NCBI GenBank assembly: GCA_036852015.1
Contig: JAANDG010000055.1
Span: forward strand, 186,001-250,000
Source: Pelodera strongyloides
Taxonomy: Eukaryota > Nematoda > Chromadorea > Rhabditida > Rhabditidae
Length of the DNA: 64,000 nt
Reading direction: 5' to 3'
The first letter of the stretch is position 1. Each line of letters begins with the position of its first letter. A program made the position numbers and the translations under genes. The notes below the pieces were generated by a model. The model worked only from the letters and a program-made list of their open reading frames with translations. It was not told the origin of the DNA and searched no databases. Below are positions 13,001 to 25,241 of the stretch, one piece after another.

Positions 13001-15891
13001 TCCTGCTCAGTCGACATTGCTACCAATATACTATTAAAATTTTTAATTATTATTTTAGTTTAGGCAAATTTTTATTTAGTGAATAAAATCTGTAAAACTA
13101 GATACATTGAGGAACAAAATTCGATAAATTATCTAGTTATAAAGGAAGCACAAACTTGCAACAACCTTTCATATATTAATCCACACTGTTCGCGATCCAT
13201 AGGAAATCTGAAAAAGAAAGTTAAAAGTCAAGTAAGGGAAATTTGGTCTCCGAAGTTTGCTCAGCGAAGTTTTAGTCTGCTTACTTCAACTTATAAATAA
13301 CAAGTGGATAACTATTGCTTAAAATTATTATACCTGGTTAAATCCAGTTGACATGGTCCCTTTACGCGTACTCTCTAAAACAAGTGTCAAAATAAGTTTT
13401 TATTTATTTTTGAGTTCCGCTATTTCGTAGTGACCTACTCGGCCATGACCATGATTGTTGTATTACTTCTACGGTAAGTAATTTGCATACAGATGAATAG
13501 ACAAATTAGCATAATTTCTTTAGTTTTTGATAATTTACAGTAGTTCTATAAAAAACTCACATAATTGACCATGACCGTTCCATTGGGAAACAACATTAGA
13601 AAAACGCTTCTGAAATTGGATACTAAATAGTTAAAAGACATGCCTATGTATGATTTTACCCAATTCTGTTGCGCAAACACTGATAAGGTTTGGGGGGTGT
13701 GAGGCGAAAGCTGGGCGCACAGCTTTTTCTTTGCTGCGCACCCGCCAAACCATCGCGGCAAACCGTCAAAGTCTAGTTTCGTGATACAATTGAATGTGAT
13801 CTTGCTGGTATCCATGCGTACATAAACCGCAAATCCTTACCTAAAGGGTGAATCATGTATCTGTGCCACCTTACTGTTGATAAAGCAGCTATTTGGAGTC
13901 CATAACCTATCGAGCACCTGGAAATGAAGGTATGTTCATTTTGATACCTTTGGGCTGTTTGTTCGTCATTTCTACGCCGCGCATGGGCCATAACCAAAAA
14001 TTATATTGTATGCCTTTTTTCCAAACCACGAGAAGCTAAGTGTAGCACTATAAAATAAAATATGCGATAAAGAATTGTATTAAAAAAAGGTGAACCTGAT
14101 GATTAAGGGAGAGATTTCCTTTGCAAGGCGATAGGTGTTCGAACCTGAGTGCTGGATCATGCCACTTCTCGGTTATGTAAATATCCATCTAGAATTAGGC
14201 GGATTAGTGCTGTTAGGAACGGCCGCAAGTAGTTATTATTATTATTATTAAAGCGGAATAACATCCGCCTCTTGAAAAGTATGTTGGACAGCTGAATTCC
14301 GAATAAAATTAAACCAAAAATTGAGCAATATCGCGCAGTTATTTGCATGGAAATTAAAAACCGGCCATTATACGGCTTTAAACTCTAAGGATGTTTGCTA
14401 TTGTGTCACGCACCATTCCGCGCACCCTTCGCGTTAAATTGGGTCTGCCACCCACTTCTTATTGATGCGCGCAAGAATCGCGTTCCAGTGGCACATCTAT
14501 GATAACGCGTCTAGGGTGACTGGGGTAGCTCTTCCATTCGATGTTCACTCACCTCGAAATCATTGGTTATTTCATCAATAGACGAAATAGATTGGATCCA
14601 AATTTCAACGAGAACTTTCATACCAGTGTCTTCTAGAAAATATTGCGTATCAATTACCCTAATATTTTAGGGTAAATTAAAGAGAAATACCAGCCGGTTT
14701 TTGAAACGCATCTCAAATATCAGCATACTTATGCAGTTATGCTAAAAGGGGTCTATTGGGGTCTATTTTTTATTCAAATTTAATCTCATTTGCATGTGAA
14801 GCATAGGAAGCAGGGAGTACTCGATGCGTTTCAAAAACCGGCCGGTATTTCGCTTTAATACTCGAATAAATCATAGTACAAAACAGCAGCGTTACGGTGA
14901 AACATCGTGTAATTTTGTATTTTGTGCTTATTTTGAATGCTTATTTTGAAAAAATGAAAAGTTCTTCTTCTGCAGAAAAGGTCCGTTTGATTAGGGGAAT
15001 GCAAATCTTACTAATACTAATGGGGTCTCGATGTATGGCAAAAACAGCGCATTTTGCTTCCAAGTATCAAATGTGCATCTCGTGTACGATTTTGCATACA
15101 CCTTTGAAAGTTAGAAAATGCACCATTGATAATACTAAGAGGAGGCGAAAATGCACAGTTTATGCACGCTCGAAAAAAATGGTCCTGTGGCTACCGCCGC
15201 GGGACCATTTTTTGGCGGCCTGTAGATGTTCTCGTGTAGTGCAAATCTACGGTAATTAAAGCCATACTTGGAAGCAAAAATCGGCAATTTTTGCAATACA
15301 TCGAGACCCCATAAAAGGTTGTGTCTCTTTCGCAGAAAAAAATCTACAAAAAATCTACATTAAAAATAAAACAAACTTGGAATGCGAAATTTGTTGTAAC
15401 CCGTTCCATTGAGCAATTTGTCAATGATATCCGTGTCTCTCGTGCAGTTGCGGCGAGTTGAATCATCCTCTCTGAATGAAAAAAGTTTGCGGTAGGCCGC
15501 GAATGTGCCGCGCACACTTCACGCTTAATTTAACTCCATTTCTCGGTTATTAGGTGTGCCAGGGCAGTGCCAAGTTTGGCATGATAATGGCTAAGCTAAT
15601 GGGCAGCTCATACGAGGACCACTCTTAGCGGGCGGAACTCGTTTAAACCTTGTTGAAATACGTTGAACGAATATCAAAGAAATCCGTAGTACAATTGGCT
15701 ATAACATACATGCCTGCAATACTAAATACCTAGCGACAAATACGTAACACAATTAAAGGATTACTATTATAAAAAAGTACTAACTTAATTTCATCCTCGT
15801 TTTCCACTGATAGATTGTAATCATGGTCGATGATCATTGTTGATCCGGAGAGATGAAAAAGGAGGAGGATGACCGAACAGAGAGGAATCAT
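10041..15891 (-). CDS. Cys-loop ligand-gated anion channel subunit (nematode ACC/LGC type)
   Basis: Minus-strand exons: 15891-15785 (ATG, signal peptide with core [11 protein letters not shown]), 15471-15377, 14632-14553 ([20 protein letters not shown]), 13917-13841 (loop [21 protein letters not shown]), 13609-13561 (PNGTVMVNY), 13374-13334 and 13207-13166 (Cys-loop [13 protein letters not shown]), 12896-12767, 12439-12327 (pre-M1/M1), 12048-11912 ([20 protein letters not shown] = M1-M2 linker and M2), 11674-11546 (M3), about 11435-11350 (cytosolic loop), about 10870-10752 (M4, [18 protein letters not shown]), 10085-10041. PAR before M2 marks anion selectivity in the family, and the M2-M3 region resembles nematode ACC acetylcholine-gated chloride channels; the ligand is inferred. 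One ligand-domain exon (loop D, between 14553 and 13917) was not found. The last junction does not keep phase: the M4 exon leaves one base while the final exon ([12 protein letters not shown], stop) needs phase 0. This may be a break, or M4 may run to a stop shortly after 10752. Confidence 0.85.
10510..10680. repeat. GGTCACCAAATGG repeat
   Basis: Several copies of ATTTGGTGACC and its inverse GGTCACCAAATGGTCACC are packed here in an intron. The same motif clusters occur at 20665-20780, 54398-54490, 54845-55070 and 61135-61325, usually starting with GAACCCATTTGG and a CGGTTC word. Confidence 0.75.
11199..11288. repeat. Interstitial telomeric array (TTAGGC)n
   Basis: About 15 units of GCCTAA (reverse of the nematode telomere unit TTAGGC) in one orientation, with a single variant unit (CTACGC) near 11224. 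It lies inside an intron of the anion-channel gene, between the cytosolic-loop exon and the M4 exon. Short degenerate matches occur at 17510-17530 and 23338-23352. Confidence 0.95.
14677..14858. mobile_element. TTAA-flanked MITE, family A (CGGCCGG ends)
   Basis: 182 bp with inverted ends. The right end is GCGTTTCAAAAACCGGCC followed by GGTATTTCGCTTTAA; the left is TTAAAGAGAAATACCAGCC. The interior holds CATACTTATGCAG and ATTTGCATGTGAAGCATA. Lies in an intron of the anion-channel gene. Confidence 0.85.
15021..15311. mobile_element. PIF/Harbinger-like MITE with TAA target duplication
   Basis: Inverted ends TGGGGTCTCGATGTAT and ATACATCGAGACCCCA, flanked by TAA at 15018-15020 and 15312-15314. 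A 3-bp TAA/TTA duplication with G-rich ends is typical of PIF/Harbinger elements. The interior includes an inverted AATGGTCC...GGACCATT. No transposase. Confidence 0.75.
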
Positions 15892-16739
15892 CCTTCCGCA
15901 GTCATATACAGAAAGCTACCGTAGCTCAATTTTCCCGGTTTTCGCCAGCTACCGTATCTAGATGCCGTAGCCAGGTACTGTAGGCAAAATATCCAGTATT
16001 GTAATCCAGATTGTCAAATACTGTAGACAGTAATACAGTTTACAGGGTGTTGCACCTGATCTGTTATATTTTATCTGAAACATAATAAATATTAGCCATT
16101 AATTGGAGCGCACCTAACAACCCGCAGATAAATACAAGACTATCGAGTCGAACAGAGTTGCTAAATAACTCACGGTTTTTGAAACGCATCGTGGACACCA
16201 TCGTTCTTATTGTATCATATGCAAATGACCATAGCTTACAATTAGAATAAAAATTCGATCCCTATTCAACCGATTAGCTAAGTATACATGCAGGAGAGTG
16301 TACTAATAAAAAATTACACTTAGGATTTATTATTAAAAGTATAGGAAGGTCGAAGGTGCGGCATTTAACTAGAAATGTTTAGTTCAAATTCCGAGTAGTC
16401 TAATGCGTAGAGCGTAGACGGAGTGTTTTTCGTTGCGTCAATTCTTTGCTAAATTAGCTAGTGCGCGTGATTGACAGGATAGGTAGACACTTTCTATTAA
16501 CTAGAAAAGTATGTAAACATATATATTTGTTTCTATTTTACCGGAAAAACTATTTATGTAGAGAGTTAACTCAAGTATTAGGTGTTGAAAACTTGAAAAC
16601 AGAACACAGACACAGTAGCAGAAGTGAAATCCTGGCCGGTTTTTTGAAACGCATCGAGTACACCAACATTCTTATGCAGCTTATGCAAATGAACATAAAT
16701 TAGAATAAAAATCGAAAAAATAAAAAAATAAACAAGAAG

Positions 16740-17000
16740 GTTAAAATATCTTATTATATAAAAGAGTAACTGTAGCGTAATTTGCATACCGATGTGCGTT
16801 ACGGAAATGCAAATTTCGTGTTCGGGTATAAAAAGAGTTTCGCAGCTCTACCGAAGTACCGAAGTATGCATATGCAATTGTTTCCCATTATGTGAATTTC
16901 TTATGATACGTTTGAAGCTTTCTATATAAGTATGCCCATGCTAAACAATCATATTTCCATGTAAGTCGCCTCAGGCGGCGTGAGCCGACTGGTAATGTTA
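16740..17000. repeat. Dispersed repeat, inverted copy of 2505-2760
   Basis: Reverse-complement match to 2505-2760 from CTTATTATATAAAAGAG through CGCCTCAGGCGGCGTGAG. Differences seen are scattered substitutions plus a short insertion around CTACCGAAGTACC. Confidence 0.8.
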
Positions 17001-18838
17001 TAAAATTAAAGTGTAAATACGGGTAATGTTGGTTGGAACAGCATTATTTTGTGCTTCTCAATCAAAATAGTAGACTGTCGAAAATAATCAACCGTTTGGG
17101 CTAATAATTACAAACAAAAACGTTTCCTAAAGGCCTAAAGGGCATACTTCCTGTGTTGTGCAATTACTTGAAAGGCCACAAGTCTCGTTAATTATTTAGC
17201 TAGTGTCGGTAATTACTTCACGTGAGTTACTTCAGTCCACACTGCTTGCTCCATTATCTGATGGACCGATGCTAAATCTATGCTTTGGCCAAGATCCGTG
17301 CACAATTAATACTAAATCTATTCAAGTTGCATCCTAGATCCTTTCTTAGATTTGCGCTTTCGTTAGTTGATCATCTGTATTTTTGTGGTGAAAAATTTGG
17401 CAAAATATGTGTAACATTGAACCAGCGACATTAAAGCTCACTACCCTCGAGAGCCTGACTAGGCTGGTTTGCAGAAGGACGTAGCTGTTCAAACTTCAAA
17501 CAGTCGAGCCTAAGCCTAAGGCCTAGGCCTCAGTAGCACTTTTGAGACAGAATAGGTTTGAATGGGGCCACACCACGAATCCATTAGGGAAGAGGAATTC
17601 AGAAAAGACCAAGTAAATCAGAAGTGACATCTTGTGCGCGCTACTTCGAAAGTCTTCTAAGCAAATTACAACTGAGGGAAAGAGGTGCTGACAGAGAGAG
17701 AGAGAGGGTCTCGGAGAGATAGTTAGACAGAGAAATAAAGGGAATAGAAGAGAGATTTAAATACAGAGAGGTAGACACAAATATCTTGCGAGAGAGATGT
17801 GAACCGACAACATATTTCATACGACTTTAATCTTATTAAGTTTAGACTTTGAAGATACCTAGACAAACCATGTTCAAGGGTGGCTCTTTTCAAGCCATAT
17901 CGTATTTTGTTTGCATTGAAGATCAAATTTGGCTCTTGAGTGTACTGTACATATAGACAGATCTAGCCAACATTTAGCAAACATCGTCTATGATTTCTGA
18001 AAATGAAAACACTGCGATCATTGGTTTGATGAACCCTGTGTAGTGGGAGAAAAGGAGAGATAAAAAGCGACTTCGCCCTACCTTCGCCAGGAGCCCCGGT
18101 GAACTCGCGAGATAGGCGCGCAACGTACTTGTTAGGTTACCCTTGGCTTGGCGCCATTTGCTAGCCTAGCCGCATTATTGAGACAGCGTAGAGGCAAGCG
18201 CCGCGCTCGCCGCTATCATGACGGGGGTTCGCTTCCGCCCACTTTGTCTTGAGCGTGTTTGTTAGTGAATAGGAGCATGAGACTATTTAGGAGCATTAGT
18301 AAACGGAGCATAAGGAGTAGGTGGTGTTCATATCCCGCTTTCTTGAAATTTCATTTCGCTTAATTTACTTGAGAGCGGCTGGATTTCATGCATCAACACA
18401 TCAAGACCAGCCACCCGGGAGAAATACCCCGGGAAAAAACCGACAATAACTTCAATCTTTGGGATCAACTCCTAGATTTTTTGCCCGGAAAATGGCCGCG
18501 CGACCTTTTCACTTGACTTTTAAACTTGAAAAAAACTACTATAAAAGCATACTGTAGACATAGTTATAAACTACAAACTACAAAAAACTCCGTGCTATAA
18601 ACTAGAACTGATAAAACAGTCAAGATACAAAATAACATCAAATTTGTTAATAAGTGGGAGGAAATTAACGTAGGCTTTTCCAAGTCTAAAGAAATGATAT
18701 ACTGATTGAAAAGGCAAAACAAAGCTAATATAAGTAAATATAATTAATAAATTTGATGAGAGAAAAGGTATGACAAGTGTAAAAAAGGAGCACGCTTTTG
18801 TCACGGCAAAATATTTATTATTTAACTTAATTCCAATG

Positions 18839-18997
18839 TTAAAGCGAAATACCGGTTGGTTTCTGAAACACATCGCAACTTATTCAAATGAACATAAATA
18901 TAATAAAAAAAGCGAGCTAAATTCGTAACTAACGTAAAGACGTAGGAATTCAGTTGCCCACGATGCGTTTCAAAAACCGGACGCTATTTCGCTTTAA
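18839..18997. mobile_element. TTAA-flanked MITE, family A
   Basis: Starts TTAAAGCGAAATACCGG, ends AAAAACCGGACGCTATTTC then GCTTTAA. The interior keeps the family words ATGAACATAAATA and TAGGAATTCAGTTGCCCACG. Confidence 0.85.
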
Positions 18998-19384
18998 AGT
19001 TGAGAATTATTTTTGGGAAGGAACAAGACTAGACATACCTTTGCAGTCTAACGAGTCAGTGAAAGAAAACTATAAAAAAAGCCAAGTTTAGAATCCATTC
19101 ACGCCTTTGAATGCCCATGTTTCTACACAAAGAATATAAACAATTTGCTGCGAATGAAGGAAGTAATAATGGGTAATTCTATTATTCATTTGGGTTAAAC
19201 TTCTAACAATTACCAATTTATTATTAAAGAGGAAATTACGAAACACTACATAATGGGCAATGCTACGTGTCGATTTTGGAAAGAAACTAGCAATTAGACA
19301 AGCCATTTAGTTCCGTTTTTGGAAAATGGCTAGTCGGTAGTGGTCTAGGGTATTTTATTTATTAAAGCGAAATATTTATTATTT

Positions 19385-19565
19385 ATTAAAGCGAAAGGTT
19401 TTTGAAACGCATCTAAAATATCTGCATTCTTATGCAGTTATGCTAATTGTAAGAAGGGTCGAATTGGGGTCTATTTTTTGTTCTAATTTATGCTCATTTG
19501 CATATGATGCATAATAAAGCAGGGGTACGCGATGCGTTTCAAAAACCGGCCGTATTTCGCTTTAA
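19385..19565. mobile_element. TTAA-flanked MITE, family A, with duplicated left tip
   Basis: Begins TTAAAGCGAAAGGTTTTTG and ends ACCGGCCGTATTTCGCTTTAA less its last base. The left tip word TTATTAAAGCGAAA occurs twice (about 19359 and 19384), a small tandem duplication at the insertion edge. Confidence 0.8.
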
Positions 19566-20471
19566 ATAACACCAGATATGTGAAACGTAAAAAGATACGC
19601 TGAAAGTAAGAATTGAAAATTATCACACAATGCTTGGGAGACTTTTCTAGCAAAAGAAACGCGGCATAAAATATTAGTGCAAAATAATATAATAAGTCTA
19701 TTATGTACTCTCTAAAAAGTATGTCTGACATGTTATTTGTGTGTATGTCCGCACTTATGTCTTTGCAAGATAACTTATTTTTGATTGAAAAAGCACCCAA
19801 TTCCTATCAACTACGCGGCTAGACTAATACAAATATATATATGAGTTATACATGGCAATAAGGAACTTCTAGACTTTTAGATATCGGAACTATCCTTATG
19901 TTTTTCGTAGCACTTGATATGTTGTGACAAACATCCGGTTTTTGAAACGTGTGTTGAATAACCGAATTACCATGCATTACATGCAAATGAATATAACTAG
20001 AAAACATTCACACAGTGTTGCGCGGGGAATGCGGCATCCGATACGCTTATCAAAACAGCCCGCTATGTACTTGTAGGTCTACGGTACTTTAAGTCCATCC
20101 CTTTACATATTTAAGTATAAACTCGAAAAATACGTAAAAATAAATATTATAAAGGTTGCCTATATTACCTTTATGTGGACACCTTTGGGTAATCGTTATT
20201 CCCCAGCGTTGTCGGTTATTGAATTGCGTATCTAGATGATATGAAACGGGCAACAAATTTATATGTGCGCTCGGTGTCCTTCCCAAAAAATTGCTCAACT
20301 TCTATCAGGGATATGTTAATCATAACTAAAACTTGGGTCAGCCATCGGTGTCTTCATAATAGCCAAGCTGGTCAACACTAAATAAGACTATCACAAAATT
20401 ATAGTAGAATGCAAGATAACCCTTGTTAGAAAAAGACGAAACGAACTGTGAAGGTGCACATATAAAATAAA

Positions 20472-20502
<31 letters not shown>

Positions 20503-21547
20503 GAGGGGATAAAAAAGAAAGAGAAGTCATAGACATAATGATGACAAGAAATGGAGTTTGTGTGTGCTTGGGTATTCAAAGTAATGTTGTGCGACGACGG
20601 AAATTATCTAGAGTGACAGGCACCCGCAAGAAGAGAGGAACGAAGAAAAAAAAATAATCGGGGCCCTACCTAGGAACCGGAGGAACCCATTTGGCGACGG
20701 TTCACGGCTTTTTTTTCGCGAGAAGACCATTTGGTGACCGGCTACGGACGGCTTTTATTTGGTCCGGGAAAGTATTCCATTTCCCAGTGCAGTAACGAAC
20801 TAACATGCTATTTTATGCATTGTATGTTTCTAGAAAATTATGTTTAATTCAGTTTTTTTTGCAAAATAACATATTTTGTTTGCGCTTCTTCCAATTCGAA
20901 ACGTCTAACTTCTGAGAACTTCTAGGAATCGAGAAACTCGTAAAATAATCGGGCCCTCAGTAGCAAACTCGCAAAATTTTTCATGAAAATGCGTGTTCCT
21001 AAACAAATCTCTCTCGTTTATTTCAGTTGAAAATATCACGTTCGAAATATATAAAAAAAATCAATAAGTTGAATAAGGTTATCGGACAGGTAGGTTAGCT
21101 CCAATCAACCATAGTCCGTCACGCATCTCACTCCGGCAAACGTCTACATTTTTTCTTACTTTATTACGTCTCACCTCAGAGCACTATATTGTATCGGCTT
21201 TATCGCCCTTTTTTCACTGACATGTAGGATAAAAGCAAGTAACTTTTCATTGCGGGTGGTCCAGGTGCGATATCTTTTATACTGAACACAGGTGTTCCAA
21301 AATATTTAACAGGTCGGCGCATAGACGTAGGAGATAATACCGTCGATGCTCAGAGATACACAGGGCTGTTTAGATAAGACTTTAGTTTGCGGAAGTTGTT
21401 GCCAAATTCAGAAAGCATTAGATCTGGTCTAGACTGGCAGAATCAGATGCCGCATAGAAAATCTTCCGTCCGAGTTTCAATCAGTGGAGACGCTCGTCGA
21501 TCTCGCGTTTGGTTTTGGCAATACTTTTCGTATCATTGACGAAAGTT

Positions 21548-21690
21548 GGCGTGCAAGCGGCGACCTTTAGGCATGCAAAGTCCATTTGGCAGCGTGGTGG
21601 AGTGCAAAAATGCACGCCGAATGTAAGTGGCGCGCAACTTGCCCGCCGTTATCACGCCGCTTGCACGCCAATTTTCACGTTGATTTTGCA
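21548..21690. repeat. GGCGTGCAAGCGG palindromic repeat
   Basis: Starts GGCGTGCAAGCGGCGAC and closes CACGCCGCTTGCACGCC, giving an inverted pair around a G/C-rich centre. Related sequence lies at 60885-60995, 58120-58375, 50950-51025 and 12690-12755. Confidence 0.65.
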
Positions 21691-22467
21691 CGTCAATATT
21701 CGCCCAACGCAGGAGTACTTGCAGATACAGATGTGATATAGGGAAAGTAGTATTGTATTCAAAACTATCCATTTTTTATATAGAATTCAAACTAATTTCA
21801 GCTGCGGATCGCGTATCATTTCAGTTCTTCTTGCTCTTTATAAATGAAACAGTTTGATAGGTGCACGCATTTTAGAACCGTCGGATCCTCGTAGAAGTGT
21901 AACTAATACTACAGCTCAGCTCAAAAACCTGCATGACACACGACAACAAATGACGCATGACACATGACACTCCTGCATCACACAAAAAAAACTTTTCAAA
22001 ACATCACTCAGAATACTGATAAAAATATTCGATTAGGCAGCGAAAATTCCGTTACCAAATTCAACACTCTTTAATGTTCATAATAATTAGTGGTACATCG
22101 ATCCAATTAGCACAAAATCAATCAATATCAATCGATAAATCGATAAATAATCGATATTGGATTTGCTTATTATTGCGCAGGCGGTCCAATGTTCATCGTC
22201 TCGTAATTGCCGTCTCCATCTGCATTCGATACGGCACTTTTCTTTTCGGCCGACTGTAATTATCAAAATTTGCATAATCGACTAATTGCCTAATTGGCAT
22301 AATTGCTCGATCGATAGTGATCGATAGGAGCATAACCTTTTCAAAAAAAGTCAGAGTGAGCCGCAGAAAAGTACCGTACCAAATGGAGAGTCGCGGAGAT
22401 GTGTTTTAGGGAAGTGAAGAAAGAGAAACAAGAGCATTTGTAAATTTTTATCACATAAACATTTCGA

Positions 22468-23618
22468 CTATTTATTCTTTTTCTCCGGACTATGTAGCTC
22501 GAACGAGTCATAGGGACTGTTCGACTCATCTCCCTTCACTAGAATACTTTTCTGCTCTCTTTCCGACTGAAAACGGGCAACAAATAGTTTAAAGCTATGA
22601 CATGTGGTTTTAGGCAAATGTTGAGGAACGGCATTCCTATGTGACACATGGGTTCCATCGTGTGCTTTACATATACCAAAATGGGAATGCAGTTGTCCAG
22701 CATTCGTTACAAAAACACGTGTCATATCACTTTAAATAATGACAGTAAGCCGCCATGTGCCATGTAAAAGTAACGGTAACACGAAAAAAAATTGCGCACT
22801 TTTAACACCTTCAGTGCAAATAGGTTCAGACTATGTATGTACTAGGAATTAGGAACGTATACATTATGACAACACGCTAATTGCTAATTACATAACTATA
22901 ATAAATGAATGAATTACTATTCCCTTACCTTCTTAACCACTTTGCTCGGTGTGACACTTGATTTCATTTCAGCTGATTTCTTGTTTATGGCGCCCTTCTA
23001 AGCAAACGAAAGTCACGAATTGGGTATCAGAGCCACAAGCAAAAGTTCGATAGTAACTTTTATGCAGGATTACCCAATGAGAAAAGCAAGGAGCGCGAGG
23101 CGCCGGAGCATGCTTCTAACGATTCTAACCTACGAAAGGAAGCACAGAGAGAGAGAGAGAGAGGGAGATAGAGAGAGGGAGCACCAGAACTAGCGAGACG
23201 TAGAGATGAATTCTCCAAACCACTAAGGCTCCATTTTTCGTGGATTGGCCGTCATCATTACTTTACCTACCGTACCTGGTTCCCTTTGTTGAGACATCTC
23301 ATATGTGAAGATCAAGTCCATTTCATCATTGTTCATTGTTAGGCTTAGGCCTACATCGAGAAAACTGGGCCCTATACTGGGCCCTAAAAAGGTGGGCCGC
23401 CACACCTGAACCCACCCGTTAGAAAATTTCGCGTTTTAGACTTAAGCTTCCAAAAGTCTCACATCGGATCCCTTCTCATCTGCATCATTGCTGGCGTCCT
23501 CGTCCTTCTTCTTATGCTTTCCTCCTCCGCCACCGCCACACCCAATCAGAGTGAAGAGCACGACCATCGATCCGGCAATTGTCCACATCAACGCGCCGCT
23601 AATTATTGATACTATCAT
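22468..23618 (-). CDS. Small signal-anchor/secreted Lys-rich protein (107 aa), paralog 1
   Basis: Three exons with exact phase agreement: 23618-23463, 22997-22929, 22566-22468 (stop). The protein starts MIVSIISGALMWTIAGSM and continues into a hydrophobic stretch ending LFTLIGC, then Gly6, a Lys-rich patch (KHKKKDED) and a hydrophilic, Ser/Lys/Glu-rich tail ending SPEKKNK. The N-terminus could be a signal peptide or signal anchor; the Cys after it recalls lipobox-like geometry, but that is not a eukaryotic signal. TTGCAG lies directly before GCA-ATG, so the start exon follows an acceptor (5' UTR intron or SL trans-splice). The same arrangement and a similar N-terminus occur in the gene at 24607-25241, so the two are tandem paralogs. 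Family not recognised; no enzymatic motif. Confidence 0.75.
22589..22735. mobile_element. TTAA-flanked MITE, family B, in intron
   Basis: Ends TTTAAAGCTATGACATGTGG and ACACGTGTCATATCACTTTAA less one base. It sits 22 bp upstream of exon 22566-22468 of the small-protein gene, so it almost abuts the splice acceptor. Confidence 0.75.
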
Positions 23619-23697
23619 TGCCTGCAATTAGTCCTAATTATTAAAGGTAATAACTGATGCCATCATTGCTTGTAGGAGAATATAGGTGTGAAGTGTG

Positions 23698-23762
23698 ACA
23701 GTGGCCAGAGTAGCGGACCGATATGCCAGAGATGCGGGTTCAAGTCCCACGGACGACTATGA
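23698..23762 (+). repeat. tRNA-like sequence (box A and box B)
   Basis: GTGGCCAGAGTAGCGG resembles box A, and GGGTTCAAGTCCC is a near-perfect box B at tRNA-like spacing. The anticodon and acceptor stems do not pair well by eye, so a tRNA-derived SINE head or tRNA pseudogene is more likely than a functional tRNA. Confidence 0.5.
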
Positions 23763-24606
23763 AAAAAATCAAAACCAATAAACTGAAAAATAGCTTACTA
23801 TAGAGAATGTAAATAGGAATTGAATGTCTTCCCTCCGGGTTACGAATCAATGTAAGAATAGCAAATGGCGATGGGAAAAAGCGCTATATTCACCGCTTTT
23901 TATGCAAATTTCCTCGATTTGATATGTCACTGTAGGTAAAATTATGCGTTTCGGTAAACAGGAACTCTGTCCTCAGGCGCGAAACGCGGACATGCGAATC
24001 CGCGTCGGCGGGAAAAGACTGCAAATTTGCATTGAAAATCTCGAGACAGAGAGAAACTAGCTCCGCTCTCTTTTCTGCGACCCCGCCCTTCGTCAAAAAG
24101 GGTTCCCGCGGACCTGTATCACAGAAAGAATACCTGCACGAAGAGGCATATCATGGAGTTTGTGAAACGTATGCTGACCAACTGAAAATTAATTCAATGT
24201 TCTATATTCAAATTCCTCTGCCATGTTGAGCTGGAAGCGTGCAGTATGGAACAAAGATTACATAGAATCCATTAAAAGGCAGATGCCCATAGTATACGCT
24301 TCAAACCCATGTGTTCTACTGTTTAACTGCAGGCTCACGAGAATGTTTTGTCACTTTTTCATACAGAAGTTTACCTGGGCCTGGTGTGGCAACATACTTG
24401 CATATGATGAACTATATAAATTTGGCTTTGTTCGGGTAGTATTCTTCAATTTTCAGGCATCGGGAAACATATGCATACACAAACTGACATACACAGAAAA
24501 CCACGAAAATGAGCCTTTATTTAAGCAATCCGCGTACTAAGATTAAGGTATGTAAAGACAAAAGAAATTAAGGGTTGTCTGATTAAATTTTTTAATAATT
24601 ATCGTC

Positions 24607-25241
24607 TTATTTGGCAGGTGTCTGTATGGTGTAGTCTTCGTAGGCGCCGTCTTGGTTCGACACTGTGCTACTCACCTAAAATAAGGTATTATTTATTAGA
24701 CAATCAAGGAACACCAGTTAAACCAGTATGACACGTGGTTTAAAACGTATGTTGGACTAGCCCAACATTATGTGCTGGAAATGCACAGAAGGGCATCGAA
24801 ATTTGCTTATAATTCAAGGAAATACAGCGTCAAAGCCACATGCCATGCTGTGCGGTTAAGTGGTTATAAATGAAAAACTGCCCACTTTTCTTTTTGTCTT
24901 CTGTTCTGCGGATTTTTTCTTCTTCTTCTAAATAATTAAGAGTTACGAACAATTTCTGACCCCATCAGTTGTCTTTAATCTCGCACAAGAACATGATATT
25001 ATTGCGTAGTTATACAGTACTACACGACAAAATTCAGATTACAGACTACAGACTACAAAAAATAGTTTACCTCATCTTTCTCGTCTGACGTCTCCGTCTT
25101 ATCAGTAGTCGTTACGGTACCGCCGGTAGCTCCTTTCTTCTTCGCGGTTGTGTTACCACCGCACGATAATACCGTAAGAACGCACAAAAGAACAATAACC
25201 AATAACTCGCATAGAACACGGCTAATCGTTGATACTTTCAT
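24607..25241 (-). CDS. Small signal-anchor/secreted protein (79 aa), paralog 2
   Basis: Two exons: 25241-25071 and 24675-24607 (TAA), joined in phase 0. The protein opens MKVSTISRVLCELLVIVLLC and VLTVLSCGG, a strong hydrophobic N-terminus, followed by a Lys/Thr-rich hydrophilic part (TTAKKKGATGGTVTTTDKTE) and ends YEDYTIQTPAK. As in the neighbour at 22468-23618, the ATG follows TTGCAG-GCA, the N-terminus begins M-x-VS-IS, and Cys-Gly-Gly plus a Lys patch follow the hydrophobic core. The two probably arose by tandem duplication with diverged C-terminal exons. Function unknown. Confidence 0.75.
24717..24860. mobile_element. TTAA-flanked MITE, family B (diverged)
   Basis: Left end TTAAACCAGTATGACACG, right part AAAGCCACATGCCATGC then GCGGTTAAG. 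It lies in the intron of the 79-aa gene. Confidence 0.6.

Larger units (their letters stand above)
15892..22467. other. Gene-poor repeat-rich interval
   Basis: Upstream of the anion-channel start and downstream of the small-protein gene at 22468-23618. It holds family A MITEs (16160-16265 partial, 16630-16715 partial, 18839-18997, 19385-19565, and a diverged one at 19930-20060), the dispersed repeat at 16740-17000, GA runs at 17693-17790 and 20468-20505, the GGTCACC repeat at 20665-20780 and a GGCGTGCAAGCGG repeat at 21548-21690. The open frames here have no supported splice structure or recognisable domain. Confidence 0.6.
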
